64,000 nt of DNA from assembly GCF_900088415.1 (NCBI RefSeq), contig NZ_FLLQ01000001.1, forward strand, positions 806,001 to 870,000. Direction: 5' to 3'. Shown here in pieces: positions 1 to 9,042 of the stretch (within the stretch, counting starts at the first letter, position 1; the number at the start of each line of letters is the position of its first letter). The position numbers were made by a program, and so were the translations under genes. The notes beneath the pieces are model-generated. The model saw only the letters and a program-made list of their open reading frames with translations, searched no databases and was not told the DNA's origin. The DNA comes from Vibrio mediterranei (lineage in GTDB: Bacteria; Pseudomonadota; Gammaproteobacteria; Enterobacterales; Vibrionaceae).

Positions 1-287
1 TCAAGGTGTTGCTCTATCGTGTCAGCGATTTTGAGCAGGACGTTTGCTCGCTCAGTCACACTAGTTTTGCCCCAAGCTTCGCGTGCAGCATGGGCAGCAT
101 CGAGGGCCAAACTAATATCATCGGCATCTGAGCGAGGGACTTCGCAAAACGCTTTGCCATTAACTGGAGATGTATTTTCGAAATACTTACCGTTTACTGG
201 TGCTACCCACTCTCCACCAATATAGTTTTCATATCGTTGCTTGTAGTTAACTACTGCGTTTTCCGTTCCTGGCTGAGCGTAAATCAT
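1..287 (-). CDS. Aldehyde dehydrogenase (ExaC/AldB-type), N-terminal part only
   Basis: The reverse strand reads MIYAQPGTENAVVNYKQRYE followed by the family's N-terminal Y-I-G-G-E-W-V substrate-binding edge and NTSPVNGKAFCEVPRS, typical of NAD-dependent aldehyde dehydrogenases acting on acetaldehyde and other short aldehydes. About 95 codons are present; the NAD-binding and catalytic Cys regions lie outside the window. The ATG at 287 is preceded by AAGGATAAGCT, a good ribosome site. It is divergent from an AcoR-type sigma-54 activator, an arrangement common for ExaC genes, so activation by that neighbour is likely. The family is secure; the exact substrate is inference. Confidence 0.85.
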   Translation of the reverse strand, partial: MIYAQPGTENAVVNYKQRYENYIGGEWVAPVNGKYFENTSPVNGKAFCEVPRSDADDISLALDAAHAAREAWGKTSVTERANVLLKIADTIEQHL

Positions 288-490
288 AGCTTATCCTTTT
301 GTTATTTAATCGAATGTTAGCAGCGTCGTATGCAAAAAAGTCATGCCTTATGTGTCATACGACATCGTGATAAACGCAACAATTACGCCAATCTAACAAA
401 AGAGATGTTATAATTTTGTAAATTTATGATTAATATAATTTAAACGTAATTTGTATTTGTCCTTCTATTGTTGATGCTCAAATGGCCGTT

Positions 491-538
491 GTTCCGTTAT
501 GTAGCATGATGTCACAGTGAACTGCTACAAAATGGAAC
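491..538. promoter_or_regulatory. Long interrupted inverted repeat just upstream of the sigma-54 activator gene
   Basis: Arms GTTCCgttatGTAGCA (491-506) and TGCTACaaaatGGAAC (523-538) are near-complementary over 16 bases with a 16-base spacer; only the inner five bases differ. The right arm ends four bases before the start codon of the activator gene, and its GGAAC also has to serve as that gene's weak ribosome site. This could be an activator or autoregulatory site in the divergent region, or an mRNA hairpin hiding the ribosome site. A smaller dyad, TGTC-N4-GACA, is at 353-364 nearer the dehydrogenase. Confidence 0.45.
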
Positions 539-542
539 ACTC

Positions 543-2327
543 ATGTTAATTAGCCATACAACTAACGAAAAGGCGTGGATCAAGGACTCTTGGAAACGCA
601 GTATTCAAGCTGGTTTGAGTAGCCGCCATCTGCCCGAAGATCATCGACTTAGTAACGTCGAAGTTACTGAACGAATCGATAAGCATCAAACGTTAATAAA
701 TGTCATTGAAAAACATGCATACCCACTTTTTTGTCAGATATTTTCTCGTACAGATAGCCGACTTATCTTAGCGGATACCAACGGTGCAATAGTAAAGACG
801 TGGGGACAAAAGCGATTTCGCGAGAAACTCACGGAAATAGCACTCGATCAAGGAGTGCTTTGGGATGAGGGACTGAAAGGTACAAACGCGATAGGAACAG
901 CCTTGGTAGAAAAACGTCCAGTCTCCATCATAGGTGGAGAACACTTTATTAGGCATCATCATTTCATTAGTTGTACTGCCAGCCCGATCTTTTCACCCGC
1001 CGGAGAACTCATTGCTATATTGGACGTGACCAGTGAATATCAAACCCATAACGATGCCACTAGGGTACTTATTCAGAACATGGTCCAAAACATAGAGAGC
1101 GAACTACTCAACTTTATTCCCGATGCAGCATTAAAAATACGCCTTGGTCATGATAGTTCTGTTCTTAATAGTGGTTGGCAAGGAATCGTTGTCACCGATA
1201 AAAATGGGCAAGTGCTGGCTCAAAATGCTATTGCCTCCAGTGTACTAGCTAATCAGCTTAAACCGGGTGATCCTATTGAGTCTGTTATTGGCTCACTGAC
1301 ACTTGATCGTATCCGTAAAACAGACCAGTTTTATTATCAAGTTGAGTCTGTTAAACCTCTGCGTCACCTTCCTAAGAGTAAATCAAAAGCCGAGTCTTCA
1401 AGCTGCCCATTACACCAAGGAGATAGTTGTGTTGAAAAAGCTTGGCAACAAGCTACAAAAGTCATGTCAAAACGTATCGGCTTGGTAATTTCAGGAGAAA
1501 CCGGAACCGGGAAAAATGAATTTGTAAAAGCATTGCATAAACAAAGTTCACTTGCCGAAAGACCTCTTATTGCTATCAACTGTGGAGCGCTGCCAAAGGA
1601 CCTTATTGAGTCCGAGTTATTTGGTTATGCTCCAGGAGCTTTTACAGGCGCTCACCCTAAGGGGTTCGAAGGTCGATTTAGGCAAGCCAATGGCGGTATT
1701 TTGTTTCTCGACGAAATTGCAGACCTTCCCCTTAACGCTCAATCTCGCCTCTTACATGTACTGCAAGAGAAAATTGTTGCACCCATTGGAGCCAATCGCA
1801 GCTATCCTGTTGATGTCTACGTCATCGTTGCTAGCCACAAGAACCTGACTGATATGGTCGCTAAAGGGGAGTTCAGAGAAGACCTATGGTATCGACTTGA
1901 AGGACTGAGTATCACTTTACCAAGCGTTCGTGAAAGAGAAGACACTCAACAGCTGATTGAGTCAACGTTTACGCAGGAGTCCAATAAACAGCGTCTCTCA
2001 GATGACGTTATTGACCTCATGCTTAAGTATGATTGGCCGGGAAACCTTCGAGAAGTGCACTCTACCTGCCGTTTGATCGCCGCTCTATGTGATAATCCCA
2101 TCGTCAATCTAGATGATCTTCCAGAAAACATAATCCGTAAGCTCACCACTACACGAACTGCTACTCTCGAACAAGATAACGACTTACAATCGACCATTGA
2201 CAATAAGCTATTGAAAACTATCGAAGAAACAAACGGAAATGTGAGCTTGGCATCGCGAATATTAGGCGTGAGTAGAAACACTGTTTATCGAAAATTGAGG
2301 AAGCTCGGGATAGACAAAATTTCCTAA
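543..2327 (+). CDS. Sigma-54-dependent activator of the AcoR type
   Basis: This 594-residue protein has the AcoR layout: an N-terminal SWKRSIQAGLSS segment, a GAF-like sensor domain (roughly 60-200), a second sensor-like stretch (to about 290), an AAA+ domain and a C-terminal Fis-type helix-turn-helix (about 555-590, with ASRILGVSRNTVYRKL). Visible AAA+ motifs are Walker A GETGTGKNE near residue 318, the sigma-54 contact loop GAFTGA near 365 and Walker B GGILFLDEIADL. Such proteins remodel RNA polymerase-sigma54 in response to a small ligand, for AcoR acetoin. It probably activates the divergent aldehyde dehydrogenase gene. I could not find a correctly spaced -24/-12 promoter in front of that gene, so the target link rests on position. 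The ligand is unknown. Confidence 0.88.
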   Translation: MLISHTTNEKAWIKDSWKRSIQAGLSSRHLPEDHRLSNVEVTERIDKHQTLINVIEKHAYPLFCQIFSRTDSRLILADTNGAIVKTWGQKRFREKLTEIALDQGVLWDEGLKGTNAIGTALVEKRPVSIIGGEHFIRHHHFISCTASPIFSPAGELIAILDVTSEYQTHNDATRVLIQNMVQNIESELLNFIPDAALKIRLGHDSSVLNSGWQGIVVTDKNGQVLAQNAIASSVLANQLKPGDPIESVIGSLTLDRIRKTDQFYYQVESVKPLRHLPKSKSKAESSSCPLHQGDSCVEKAWQQATKVMSKRIGLVISGETGTGKNEFVKALHKQSSLAERPLIAINCGALPKDLIESELFGYAPGAFTGAHPKGFEGRFRQANGGILFLDEIADLPLNAQSRLLHVLQEKIVAPIGANRSYPVDVYVIVASHKNLTDMVAKGEFREDLWYRLEGLSITLPSVREREDTQQLIESTFTQESNKQRLSDDVIDLMLKYDWPGNLREVHSTCRLIAALCDNPIVNLDDLPENIIRKLTTTRTATLEQDNDLQSTIDNKLLKTIEETNGNVSLASRILGVSRNTVYRKLRKLGIDKIS

Positions 2328-2554
2328 TCGTTTCGAGAAAAACCTTTTGTTAGACATTAAACCCAATATATCCGTTAATGCGCACGACTCTTGAGTACCC
2401 TGCTCCACAACATTGGCATTCAAGAAGCTGTTCGTGACCATCATGGAAGATCATCACGAGGTTTGATTTTTCAGGTTAACGCTAATTCCCAATCATCAAA
2501 TCGAGCGAAAATTCGAAAAAGAAAAAGATTAGTACCAGCCTGAGCGCATGATAA

Positions 2555-4477
2555 GTGAGACATGCCGTGACTAATACTTCCAAACTTGACCGCATCCGCG
2601 CCGACTACAACGTACAACACTGGAGCCAAAATTTCTTTGGCATCAATGATAGCGGCGACGTAACTGTTTCTCCCCGTAAAGACGGTCAACACCATGTTCC
2701 ATTAACTCGTATTGCACAAGCACTTGAAGAAAAAGGCTTAACCTTGCCTGCCTTAGTGCGTTTTCCGCAAATCATCCATCAACGAGTTCATGGTATCTGC
2801 GACGCGTTTAACCAAGCGATCAATGATTACGGATATAACAACGAATATCTATTAGTTTACCCAATTAAAGTAAACCAACAAAAAGACGTAGTAGAACAAA
2901 TTCTTGCTAGCCAAGCAGAAGCAGAAACGAAACAGCTTGGCCTTGAAGCAGGAAGCAAACCTGAGTTAATGGCAGTACTGGCCATGGCTCAACGTGCGAG
3001 CTCAGTGATTGTTTGTAATGGCTACAAAGACAGAGAATACGTACGTCTTGCACTGATTGGCGAAAAGCTTGGCCACAAAGTGTTCATCGTTCTTGAGAAG
3101 CTATCCGAGCTGGATATCGTTCTTAAGGAAGCAAAAGCACTAAACGTTAAACCTCGTGTCGGTTTACGTATTCGCCTAGCATCACAAGGTGCAGGTAAGT
3201 GGCAAGCAAGCGGCGGTGAAAAGTCGAAATTTGGTTTGTCAGCGTCTCAAGTGCTACAAGTCGTTGAAAGATTGAAAGCTGAAGACCAGCTAGAAATGCT
3301 TCAGTTAGTTCACTTCCATCTAGGTTCGCAGATGGCCAACATCCGTGATGTACGCAATGGTGTGAACGAGGCTGCACGTTTCTACTGTGAGCTTCGCAAA
3401 ATGTCAGTGCCTATTGCTTACTTCGACGTTGGGGGCGGCCTAGCCGTTGATTACGATGGTACACGTAGCCAATCAAGCAGTTCCATGAACTACGGCTTGG
3501 CGGAGTACGCTCGCAACATCGTAAGTACCGTAGGTGATGTGTGTGCTCTTTATGAAGAAAGCGCGCCAGTGATCATTTCAGAATCTGGTCGCTCACTCAC
3601 TGCACACCACGCTGTATTGATTACCAATGTAATAGGTACGGAAAGCTATAATGTGGAAACGGTTGATGCACCGAGCGAAGACGCACCACTGCTGCTGCAA
3701 AATATGTGGCAGAACTGGCAAAACCTAAGAGCAGGCACCGATGCACGTGCACTTATCGAGATTTACAACGATACTCAAAGTGACCTGAGCGAAGCTCAAA
3801 CACTCTTCACTTCTGGTGTCGTGGATTTGCATCAGCGTGCTTGGGTTGAGCAATTAAGCTTAAGCATTTATGGCGAGCTACATAAACAAATGGACAACAA
3901 GAATCGTTTCCACAGACCGATTCTTGACGAACTAAGCGAGCGTTTGGCTGACAAGTTCTTCGTGAACTTCTCGCTATTCCAGTCGCTTCCTGATGCTTGG
4001 GGAATTGACCAAGTATTCCCAGTGCTACCACTATCTGGTTTAGGAAGTGAAGAGCAGACTCGTGCTGTTATGCTAGACATCACATGTGACTCTGATGGTG
4101 CAGTTGACCAATATGTTGATGGTCAAGGTATTGAGTCAACACTACCAGTGCCAGCTTGGAACAAAGACCAACCATACTTAATGGGCTTTTTCCTAGTAGG
4201 CGCATACCAAGAGATCTTGGGTGATATGCATAACCTGTTTGGCGATACGCACAGCGCGGTAGTTAACGTCACTGATAATGGCGATTTCGAGTTTGCTGCT
4301 ATCGACCTTGGCGATACCGTTGAAGATATGATGCGTTACGTGCACATTGACGTAGAAGCGATCAAAAACAATTACAAAGAGCTTGTTGAGAAACACATCG
4401 AAGCCGATGAACAGGCCTTAATTTTAGAAGAATTAGAATACGGCCTAACAGGCTATACCTATTTAGAGGATTTTTAA
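2555..4477 (+). CDS. speA: Biosynthetic arginine decarboxylase
   Basis: This fold-III PLP enzyme converts arginine to agmatine and CO2, the first step of the agmatine route to putrescine. The 640-residue length matches SpeA. The PLP lysine is in VYPIKVNQQ (about residue 105), followed by [13 protein letters not shown], the HFHLGSQ motif and a [13 protein letters not shown] glycine loop. The listed start is GTG at 2555, but GTG at 2567 ([11 protein letters not shown]) is better placed after AAGTGAG and may be the true one. The stop codon abuts the ATG of the agmatinase gene, so the two form a tightly coupled operon. A further ureohydrolase at 39.9 kb and a fold-III decarboxylase at 13 kb may belong to the wider polyamine network. 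Confidence 0.96.
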   Translation: MRHAVTNTSKLDRIRADYNVQHWSQNFFGINDSGDVTVSPRKDGQHHVPLTRIAQALEEKGLTLPALVRFPQIIHQRVHGICDAFNQAINDYGYNNEYLLVYPIKVNQQKDVVEQILASQAEAETKQLGLEAGSKPELMAVLAMAQRASSVIVCNGYKDREYVRLALIGEKLGHKVFIVLEKLSELDIVLKEAKALNVKPRVGLRIRLASQGAGKWQASGGEKSKFGLSASQVLQVVERLKAEDQLEMLQLVHFHLGSQMANIRDVRNGVNEAARFYCELRKMSVPIAYFDVGGGLAVDYDGTRSQSSSSMNYGLAEYARNIVSTVGDVCALYEESAPVIISESGRSLTAHHAVLITNVIGTESYNVETVDAPSEDAPLLLQNMWQNWQNLRAGTDARALIEIYNDTQSDLSEAQTLFTSGVVDLHQRAWVEQLSLSIYGELHKQMDNKNRFHRPILDELSERLADKFFVNFSLFQSLPDAWGIDQVFPVLPLSGLGSEEQTRAVMLDITCDSDGAVDQYVDGQGIESTLPVPAWNKDQPYLMGFFLVGAYQEILGDMHNLFGDTHSAVVNVTDNGDFEFAAIDLGDTVEDMMRYVHIDVEAIKNNYKELVEKHIEADEQALILEELEYGLTGYTYLEDF

Positions 4478-5404
4478 ATGAATGATTTGTTTACTAAAAC
4501 TGATTATTCACTGTATTCAAACGCGATGACATTTGTTCGTCGTCCATACGTGAAAAATCCAGTTTCTACTGACGCAGATGTGGTTGTTTTGGGTGTTCCA
4601 CTCGACATGGCGACCTCTGGTCGCCCTGGCGCTCGTTTAGGGCCAGACGCCATTCGCCGAGCATCAGTCAATCTTGCGTGGGAAGGAAAGAAGTTTCCTT
4701 GGGATTTTAACGTATTCGACAAAACAAAAGTTATCGACTCTGGCGACCTAGTTTTCGACTGTGGTGACGCAGAAGATTTTACTTATCGCTTAGAAGCAGC
4801 GACTAGCGAAATTCTAAAGAGTGGTAAGACTATGCTTGCATTGGGTGGTGATCACTTCATCACACTGCCGATCTTGCGCGCATACGCTAAACACCACGGT
4901 GAAATAGCGCTAATCCATTTCGACGCACATACAGACACTTATGCTAATGGCAGTAGTTACGACCACGGTACCATGTTCTACCATGCGCCAAAAGAAGGGT
5001 TAATCTCAGCCAAGCATTCGGTCCAAATAGGCATTCGTACTGAGTATGATTACGATGACCATGGTTTTAAAGTCATCAACGCAATGCAAGCGAATGACCA
5101 GAGTGTTGACGAAATTGTTAGCCAGATCCGTGAAACTATCGCTGACAAACCAGTATATATCACGTTTGATATCGACTGCTTGGATCCCGCTTTCGCACCA
5201 GGAACGGGAACGCCTGTTTGCGGCGGACTAAACTCAGATAAAGTGCTTAAGATCATCCGCGCTTTGGCTGGTATCAACGTGGTAGGTATGGATGTGGTAG
5301 AAGTCTCACCTCCTTACGACCAAAGCGAACTGACTGCTCTCGCTGGTGCAACCATAGCGCTAGAGCTGCTTTATGTTTGGGCGAGTAGACCGACTCAAGA
5401 TTAA
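4478..5404 (+). CDS. speB: Agmatinase
   Basis: Agmatinase hydrolyses agmatine to putrescine and urea, completing the pathway begun by the gene directly upstream. The 308-residue protein has the binuclear manganese motifs of ureohydrolases: GGDHFITL (His126), DAHTD (residues 149-153) and [17 protein letters not shown]. The latter is the classical agmatinase form. The ATG follows the speA stop codon with no gap; the ribosome site GAGG lies inside the end of speA, so translation is probably coupled. A strong hairpin terminator follows. Compare the second, much longer ureohydrolase near 40 kb, which lacks the APGTGTP sequence. Confidence 0.95.
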   Translation: MNDLFTKTDYSLYSNAMTFVRRPYVKNPVSTDADVVVLGVPLDMATSGRPGARLGPDAIRRASVNLAWEGKKFPWDFNVFDKTKVIDSGDLVFDCGDAEDFTYRLEAATSEILKSGKTMLALGGDHFITLPILRAYAKHHGEIALIHFDAHTDTYANGSSYDHGTMFYHAPKEGLISAKHSVQIGIRTEYDYDDHGFKVINAMQANDQSVDEIVSQIRETIADKPVYITFDIDCLDPAFAPGTGTPVCGGLNSDKVLKIIRALAGINVVGMDVVEVSPPYDQSELTALAGATIALELLYVWASRPTQD

Positions 5405-5414
5405 ACATAAAAAA

Positions 5415-5443
5415 CAGCAAGGCTTACTGGCCTTGCTGCTTTT
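5415..5443. terminator. Bidirectional intrinsic terminator after speB
   Basis: A nine-base-pair stem CAGCAAGGC/GCCTTGCTG with a six-base loop is flanked by A-rich sequence on the left and CTTTT on the right. It separates speB from the convergent SgrR-like gene and can serve both. Confidence 0.85.
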
Positions 5444-7096
5444 CTAATCCAACCACATTTTCGCCAGCGTCGGTACCCCCATACCATTGATCTCAACCCC
5501 AGATAAGTTGTGTGACGTCTTAAAGATCATGTCATCTCGCCATAATGGGCAATAGTAGAACTGTTGAATAAGCCAGTTTTCAGCTTTGTGCATCTTTAAT
5601 AGGAAGTCGTCACTAGTTTCACTCTCTTCTAGCCACTCATCTAGAAAGCGGGTCATGTTTTTCTGGTTCTCCACAGAGAGACACCTTCGGAAAACATCAG
5701 AAGTTAAGAGCCATTCGTAGTACTGAAATGCTTGGTCCTCACTAAACACATAACAGTCAAAAGAGATATCAACGCTGTAATTATGTGCTTCATCTTTATC
5801 TACCACGACCCAAGATTCAGACGCGACATCGATTTGCTCTAGCACTTTCAAAAGCAGGCTGCGATGTACGTGCCTGACTTCAATAACCACAGGTCTTCGA
5901 GGTAATGCAGATGTTGTCGTAAAGAAGTACAGTCCTTCCTTTTGATGACATCGCATTATGCTGTTTGCCTGACACATATTCATTTCAACCGATCTGAACT
6001 GATTCACGATCCAATGTCGTTCTTCAGACGATAACATGTTGTTATGATGAATGAACTGAAGTACTAAACCACCATCTTGCTCAGCTACTTGGCTATCTTC
6101 ATCATTGCTATGTGATAACTCTCTTAGTTCTTGAAAGTGGGCAGTTGTGGGAGAAGAATCCGCTTCCCAAAATTCGACTTGATCTATCAAGCCACCGAGT
6201 GCGAAATATCTGTGGTTTTTAGTAAAACTCCAGTGAAAAGTCTTAAACATACCAACAGAGTAAGGCCCCGTTCCGTTAGGAAAACTTGGTTGTTCGGTAT
6301 CAAAGATACCTGAATGGACGTCCGCTAAAAGGTGAACAAATACAGGGTCATGTTGACGTAGTTTTATGTGAACCCATTGTCCCTCAATAGTGATGCTCTC
6401 TAAATGCCTGAATAGCATTTTGTAGCTATGCTCACAAGTATGCCTGATTAACAGATTGTCCTTCACCCTATCTGCCGTTAGTCTTTGATTATCATGAAAA
6501 AAGACGTCATTTCTTAATCGGAAGCTCAGTTGATTATCTTGATAGCTGAAATGGTGGGCAAGGTGCGGAATGACACGCTGAGTGACAGTATCAAATCTTA
6601 ACAATGTATCAAATACGCCCTCAAGTAGCATGATAGAGCGAGACGAACGAGCATGCATCGGTCGCCATTCAGGAAGTGGGAATGGAGTCGCATAGATCAA
6701 CGTATTTTGCTTTCTTAGCTCACTTTCTGCATCTTGTAACCAATTAGAAAGGTTGGCTTTAAAGTCAATCTGGTAATCAAAATGTTCCGCTAATTCAAAC
6801 GCTGTTTGGACCTGTCCTGCACCAACTAAAGCTCTCAGCTGATTTAGGATAACTGCCTTAAAGTCAACAAGTAATGTAACTTTGGACAAGTTACCTCGCC
6901 CTCTCCCTGCTTTCCAATCTAGCCACCCACGCTCCATCAAAGTGCCCATCAGCTTGCTGACATTACGTTCGGAACACGACAGATTTTCCGCAAGTTCTCC
7001 TATCGTAACAGGATGAATGGTTCCGACTGAATACAGCTGATTGAGCTGTTGGAGCCTTCTAAGTTGCGTTATCGAGTAAAAAGGTGAACTTCCCAT
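5444..7096 (-). CDS. SgrR-like transcriptional regulator with solute-binding domain
   Basis: About 550 residues, the usual SgrR length. The N-terminal 110 residues form a winged-helix domain (ITQLRRLQQLNQLY ... LAENLSCSERNVSKLMGTL ... GWLDWKAGRGRG). The rest resembles a family-5 periplasmic solute-binding protein kept in the cytoplasm as a ligand sensor (RSSRSIMLLEGVFDTLLRFD, then RLTADRVKDNLL). E. coli SgrR activates sgrS under glucose-phosphate stress. The ATG at 7096 is preferred to the one at 7102 because GAAGAG then sits six bases upstream. A small ORF is divergently encoded 69 bases away, the position sgrS/sgrT has relative to sgrR in enterics. The family is clear; the ligand and target are inferred. 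Confidence 0.82.
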   Translation of the reverse strand: MGSSPFYSITQLRRLQQLNQLYSVGTIHPVTIGELAENLSCSERNVSKLMGTLMERGWLDWKAGRGRGNLSKVTLLVDFKAVILNQLRALVGAGQVQTAFELAEHFDYQIDFKANLSNWLQDAESELRKQNTLIYATPFPLPEWRPMHARSSRSIMLLEGVFDTLLRFDTVTQRVIPHLAHHFSYQDNQLSFRLRNDVFFHDNQRLTADRVKDNLLIRHTCEHSYKMLFRHLESITIEGQWVHIKLRQHDPVFVHLLADVHSGIFDTEQPSFPNGTGPYSVGMFKTFHWSFTKNHRYFALGGLIDQVEFWEADSSPTTAHFQELRELSHSNDEDSQVAEQDGGLVLQFIHHNNMLSSEERHWIVNQFRSVEMNMCQANSIMRCHQKEGLYFFTTTSALPRRPVVIEVRHVHRSLLLKVLEQIDVASESWVVVDKDEAHNYSVDISFDCYVFSEDQAFQYYEWLLTSDVFRRCLSVENQKNMTRFLDEWLEESETSDDFLLKMHKAENWLIQQFYYCPLWRDDMIFKTSHNLSGVEINGMGVPTLAKMWLD

Positions 7097-7165
7097 AATC
7101 ATCTCTTCATTCTTTGTTCGTCAATTAGTTTACATAATAACCACACACTCAACCCGGAGGTCAAT

Positions 7166-7297
7166 ATGTATCCTGTATATTATCCAACACACACTGTAAG
7201 GGCCGAACGCCAAGATTACCGCTATGCCGCCAAAGCGACCGAACCTAAGCTGCTGAGCATTTTGTTTATATTTCTTCAACTCATTCTTGTTCTGTAA
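7166..7297 (+). CDS. Putative 43-residue small protein divergent from the SgrR-like gene
   Basis: Reading from ATG 7166 to TAA 7297 gives 43 codons, starting MYPVYYPTHTVRAERQDYRY and ending in a hydrophobic stretch LLSILFIFLQLILVL. The ribosome site is excellent (CCGGAGGT with a four-base gap to ATG). A CATAAT -10-like hexamer lies at 7133-7138 with no good -35, as expected for an activator-dependent promoter. The Tyr/Arg-rich front and greasy tail suggest an inner-membrane-associated peptide. E. coli SgrT, encoded in sgrS beside sgrR, also has 43 residues, but I see no convincing sequence similarity. Coding is supported by ribosome site and context only. Confidence 0.5.
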   Translation: MYPVYYPTHTVRAERQDYRYAAKATEPKLLSILFIFLQLILVL

Positions 7298-7353
7298 GCG
7301 ATTAGGGAGAAGCCGATACCATGAGAGCAAACTCACATTTTGCAGATAGAAAA

Positions 7354-7385
7354 AAGCCTCGATACTGTTGCCAGCATCGAGGCTT
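7354..7385 (-). terminator. Intrinsic terminator of the DUF2058 gene
   Basis: On the minus strand AAGCCTCGAT and ATCGAGGCTT pair over ten bases around a 12-base loop and are followed by a T run. In the plus direction the hairpin lacks a T tract, so it would end a transcript of the 43-codon ORF only weakly. Confidence 0.85.
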
Positions 7386-7400
7386 CTAGAAAATACCTAT

Positions 7401-7919
7401 TTACCACATCAAGTCATCAGGCACCACATACTGTGCATATGGATCATCCTCTTCAAGGACTTCCTCTTTCGATTCATTCTCGATGATAGTTTCTGAATCA
7501 CGTTCCATGATCTTCTTGGCAACGATACTTGGAATAACCGTATAAGTGTCTTCTTGTCGTGCTATAGAAAGTATTCCTTTGCTAAGCTGATCTCTGACTT
7601 CTTGAGTCACATATATAGACTTCACAAGCGTGCCGTCAGTGAAATTGTATTTAATGTCACCGTCACGTTGCTCAATAGCATTTAGTGTGACCAATTGTTT
7701 AACTTGAGCCTTAATCTCTTTGCTCAACTTCTCTTCGTCACGTTGTTTGTTTAACGCTTGATCTCGTTCTTTTTGAGCCGCTTTGTTCTCTTCAACAGCT
7801 GCTTTTGCTTCACGCGCTTGAACACGAGATTTTTTAGAGCCTTTTTTGGCTTTCTTCAGTTTTTTTTCGTTTACAAGGCCAGCTTTCAACATCTGTTCTT
7901 GTAGGCTTAGTTTCGACAT
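7401..7919 (-). CDS. DUF2058 (YaiL-type) protein
   Basis: This 172-residue, highly charged protein begins MSKLSLQEQMLKAGLVNEKK, the signature start of the DUF2058/YaiL family, followed by a Lys/Ala/Glu-rich helical region (residues 20-75). It then has a small beta domain (YNFTDGTLVKSIYVTQEVRDQL) and an acidic C-terminus ending in DDLMW. Members have been annotated as nucleoprotein or polynucleotide-associated, but I know of no firmly established function. It is a single gene with its own terminator. Confidence 0.85.
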   Translation of the reverse strand: MSKLSLQEQMLKAGLVNEKKLKKAKKGSKKSRVQAREAKAAVEENKAAQKERDQALNKQRDEEKLSKEIKAQVKQLVTLNAIEQRDGDIKYNFTDGTLVKSIYVTQEVRDQLSKGILSIARQEDTYTVIPSIVAKKIMERDSETIIENESKEEVLEEDDPYAQYVVPDDLMW

Positions 7920-8117
7920 GGGATGTAGACCTGAATCAATTTACCTATTGCCTTAATGTTCCCAAGAAATTCGCGCGAGAGCAAGTGCTACGCTGTTATC
8001 TCAAAATAAAAATCTCCTACATCAAATCAGAGATCACGTTGGTATTTAAACACTTTGAGACTTACGCAGGATTGCTATATGTTAGTGCTTAGAAAATAAC
8101 AAAAAATTAACGATTTT

Positions 8118-8894
8118 ATGCTGCTCGACATCACTCAATTAGCCACCTTATTTGTTGCCGGTATTCTCGGCGGTATTCTCAACTCCATTGCTGGAGGGGG
8201 AAGTTTTATTACTTTCCCTGCCCTACTTCTTGCTGGTGTCCCCCCAATTACTGCCAATGCCACCAACACATTCGCTGCATGTGCTGGTTATATAAGTGGC
8301 ACCTACGCTTTCAGACGTGAAATTGTCAGAGACAGGGCAAACCTTGCCAAGATCATTGTACTAAGCCTTTTTGGCGGCATTACTGGTAGCTTCCTTTTGA
8401 TCCAAGTCTCTGAGCAACAGTTTGTTACCGCGGTGCCGTGGCTTCTTTTAGTCGCTACCTTGTTGTTCTTATTTGGCGACATCATCAATAACCACCTCAA
8501 AAAAGTGAGCAGTCACGCTAAGCTTGGCTTGTTAATATCGCTGATGCTTTCATTGTTCCTAATTGGGGTAGGTGTATTTGGCGGATTCTTCAATGCGGGT
8601 TTAGGGGTTATCGGGCTGAGTTATTTAGCGGTCGCAGGCTATCGCGATATCAATCTAATGAACGGACTCAAACTGCTAATTTCTACCTGTGTGTCAGCTA
8701 TTGCCATCGTACTTTTTATCTTCAACGGATTGATTGATTGGCAATCAGGCATTGCTGTCATGCTGGGCACATTAACGGGCGGTTACTTTGCTGCTGATTT
8801 ATCACGAAAAGTACCCCAATCTTACGTTCGTGGCTTTGTTGCGCTGAGCTCAATTGCCATCACCTGCTACTTTTTCTACGACATATATCTATAA
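8118..8894 (+). CDS. TSUP-family (TauE/SafE) membrane transporter
   Basis: The 258-residue, strongly hydrophobic protein begins with the family's first repeat, GILGGILNSIAGGGSFITFP, and has a second glycine-rich repeat, GVGVFGGFFNAGLGVIGLSY, near residue 155. This two-repeat pattern is characteristic of TauE/SafE exporters, which move sulfur-containing or organic anions across the inner membrane. About seven to eight transmembrane helices can be seen. It stands alone between DUF2058 and the gamma-glutamyltransferase-like gene; a role in exporting a sulfur compound linked to glutathione breakdown by that neighbour is speculation. Confidence 0.88.
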   Translation: MLLDITQLATLFVAGILGGILNSIAGGGSFITFPALLLAGVPPITANATNTFAACAGYISGTYAFRREIVRDRANLAKIIVLSLFGGITGSFLLIQVSEQQFVTAVPWLLLVATLLFLFGDIINNHLKKVSSHAKLGLLISLMLSLFLIGVGVFGGFFNAGLGVIGLSYLAVAGYRDINLMNGLKLLISTCVSAIAIVLFIFNGLIDWQSGIAVMLGTLTGGYFAADLSRKVPQSYVRGFVALSSIAITCYFFYDIYL

Positions 8895-9042
8895 CCAGTG
8901 GGAATAATCAATATAACTTATATAACCCTCTGACCTATCAATGACAAAGTGATGACCGGACGGTAATCAACTCGGTGTGTGGATATGTTACTGATACTTC
9001 CTACCCTTAATAGTAAATGTATCCAAAAACACCGAGGCCCTC

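Noticed and set aside
331..347. GG...GC pattern on the minus strand resembling a -24/-12 sigma-54 promoter before the aldehyde dehydrogenase
   Set aside because: The GG and GC pairs are separated by 12 bases instead of the required 10, so it does not fit the consensus.
2425..2466. Imperfect hairpin and tiny ORF (MEDHHEV) upstream of speA as a leader peptide
   Set aside because: The hairpin has mismatches and no T run, and the ORF has no ribosome site; nothing suggests attenuation.
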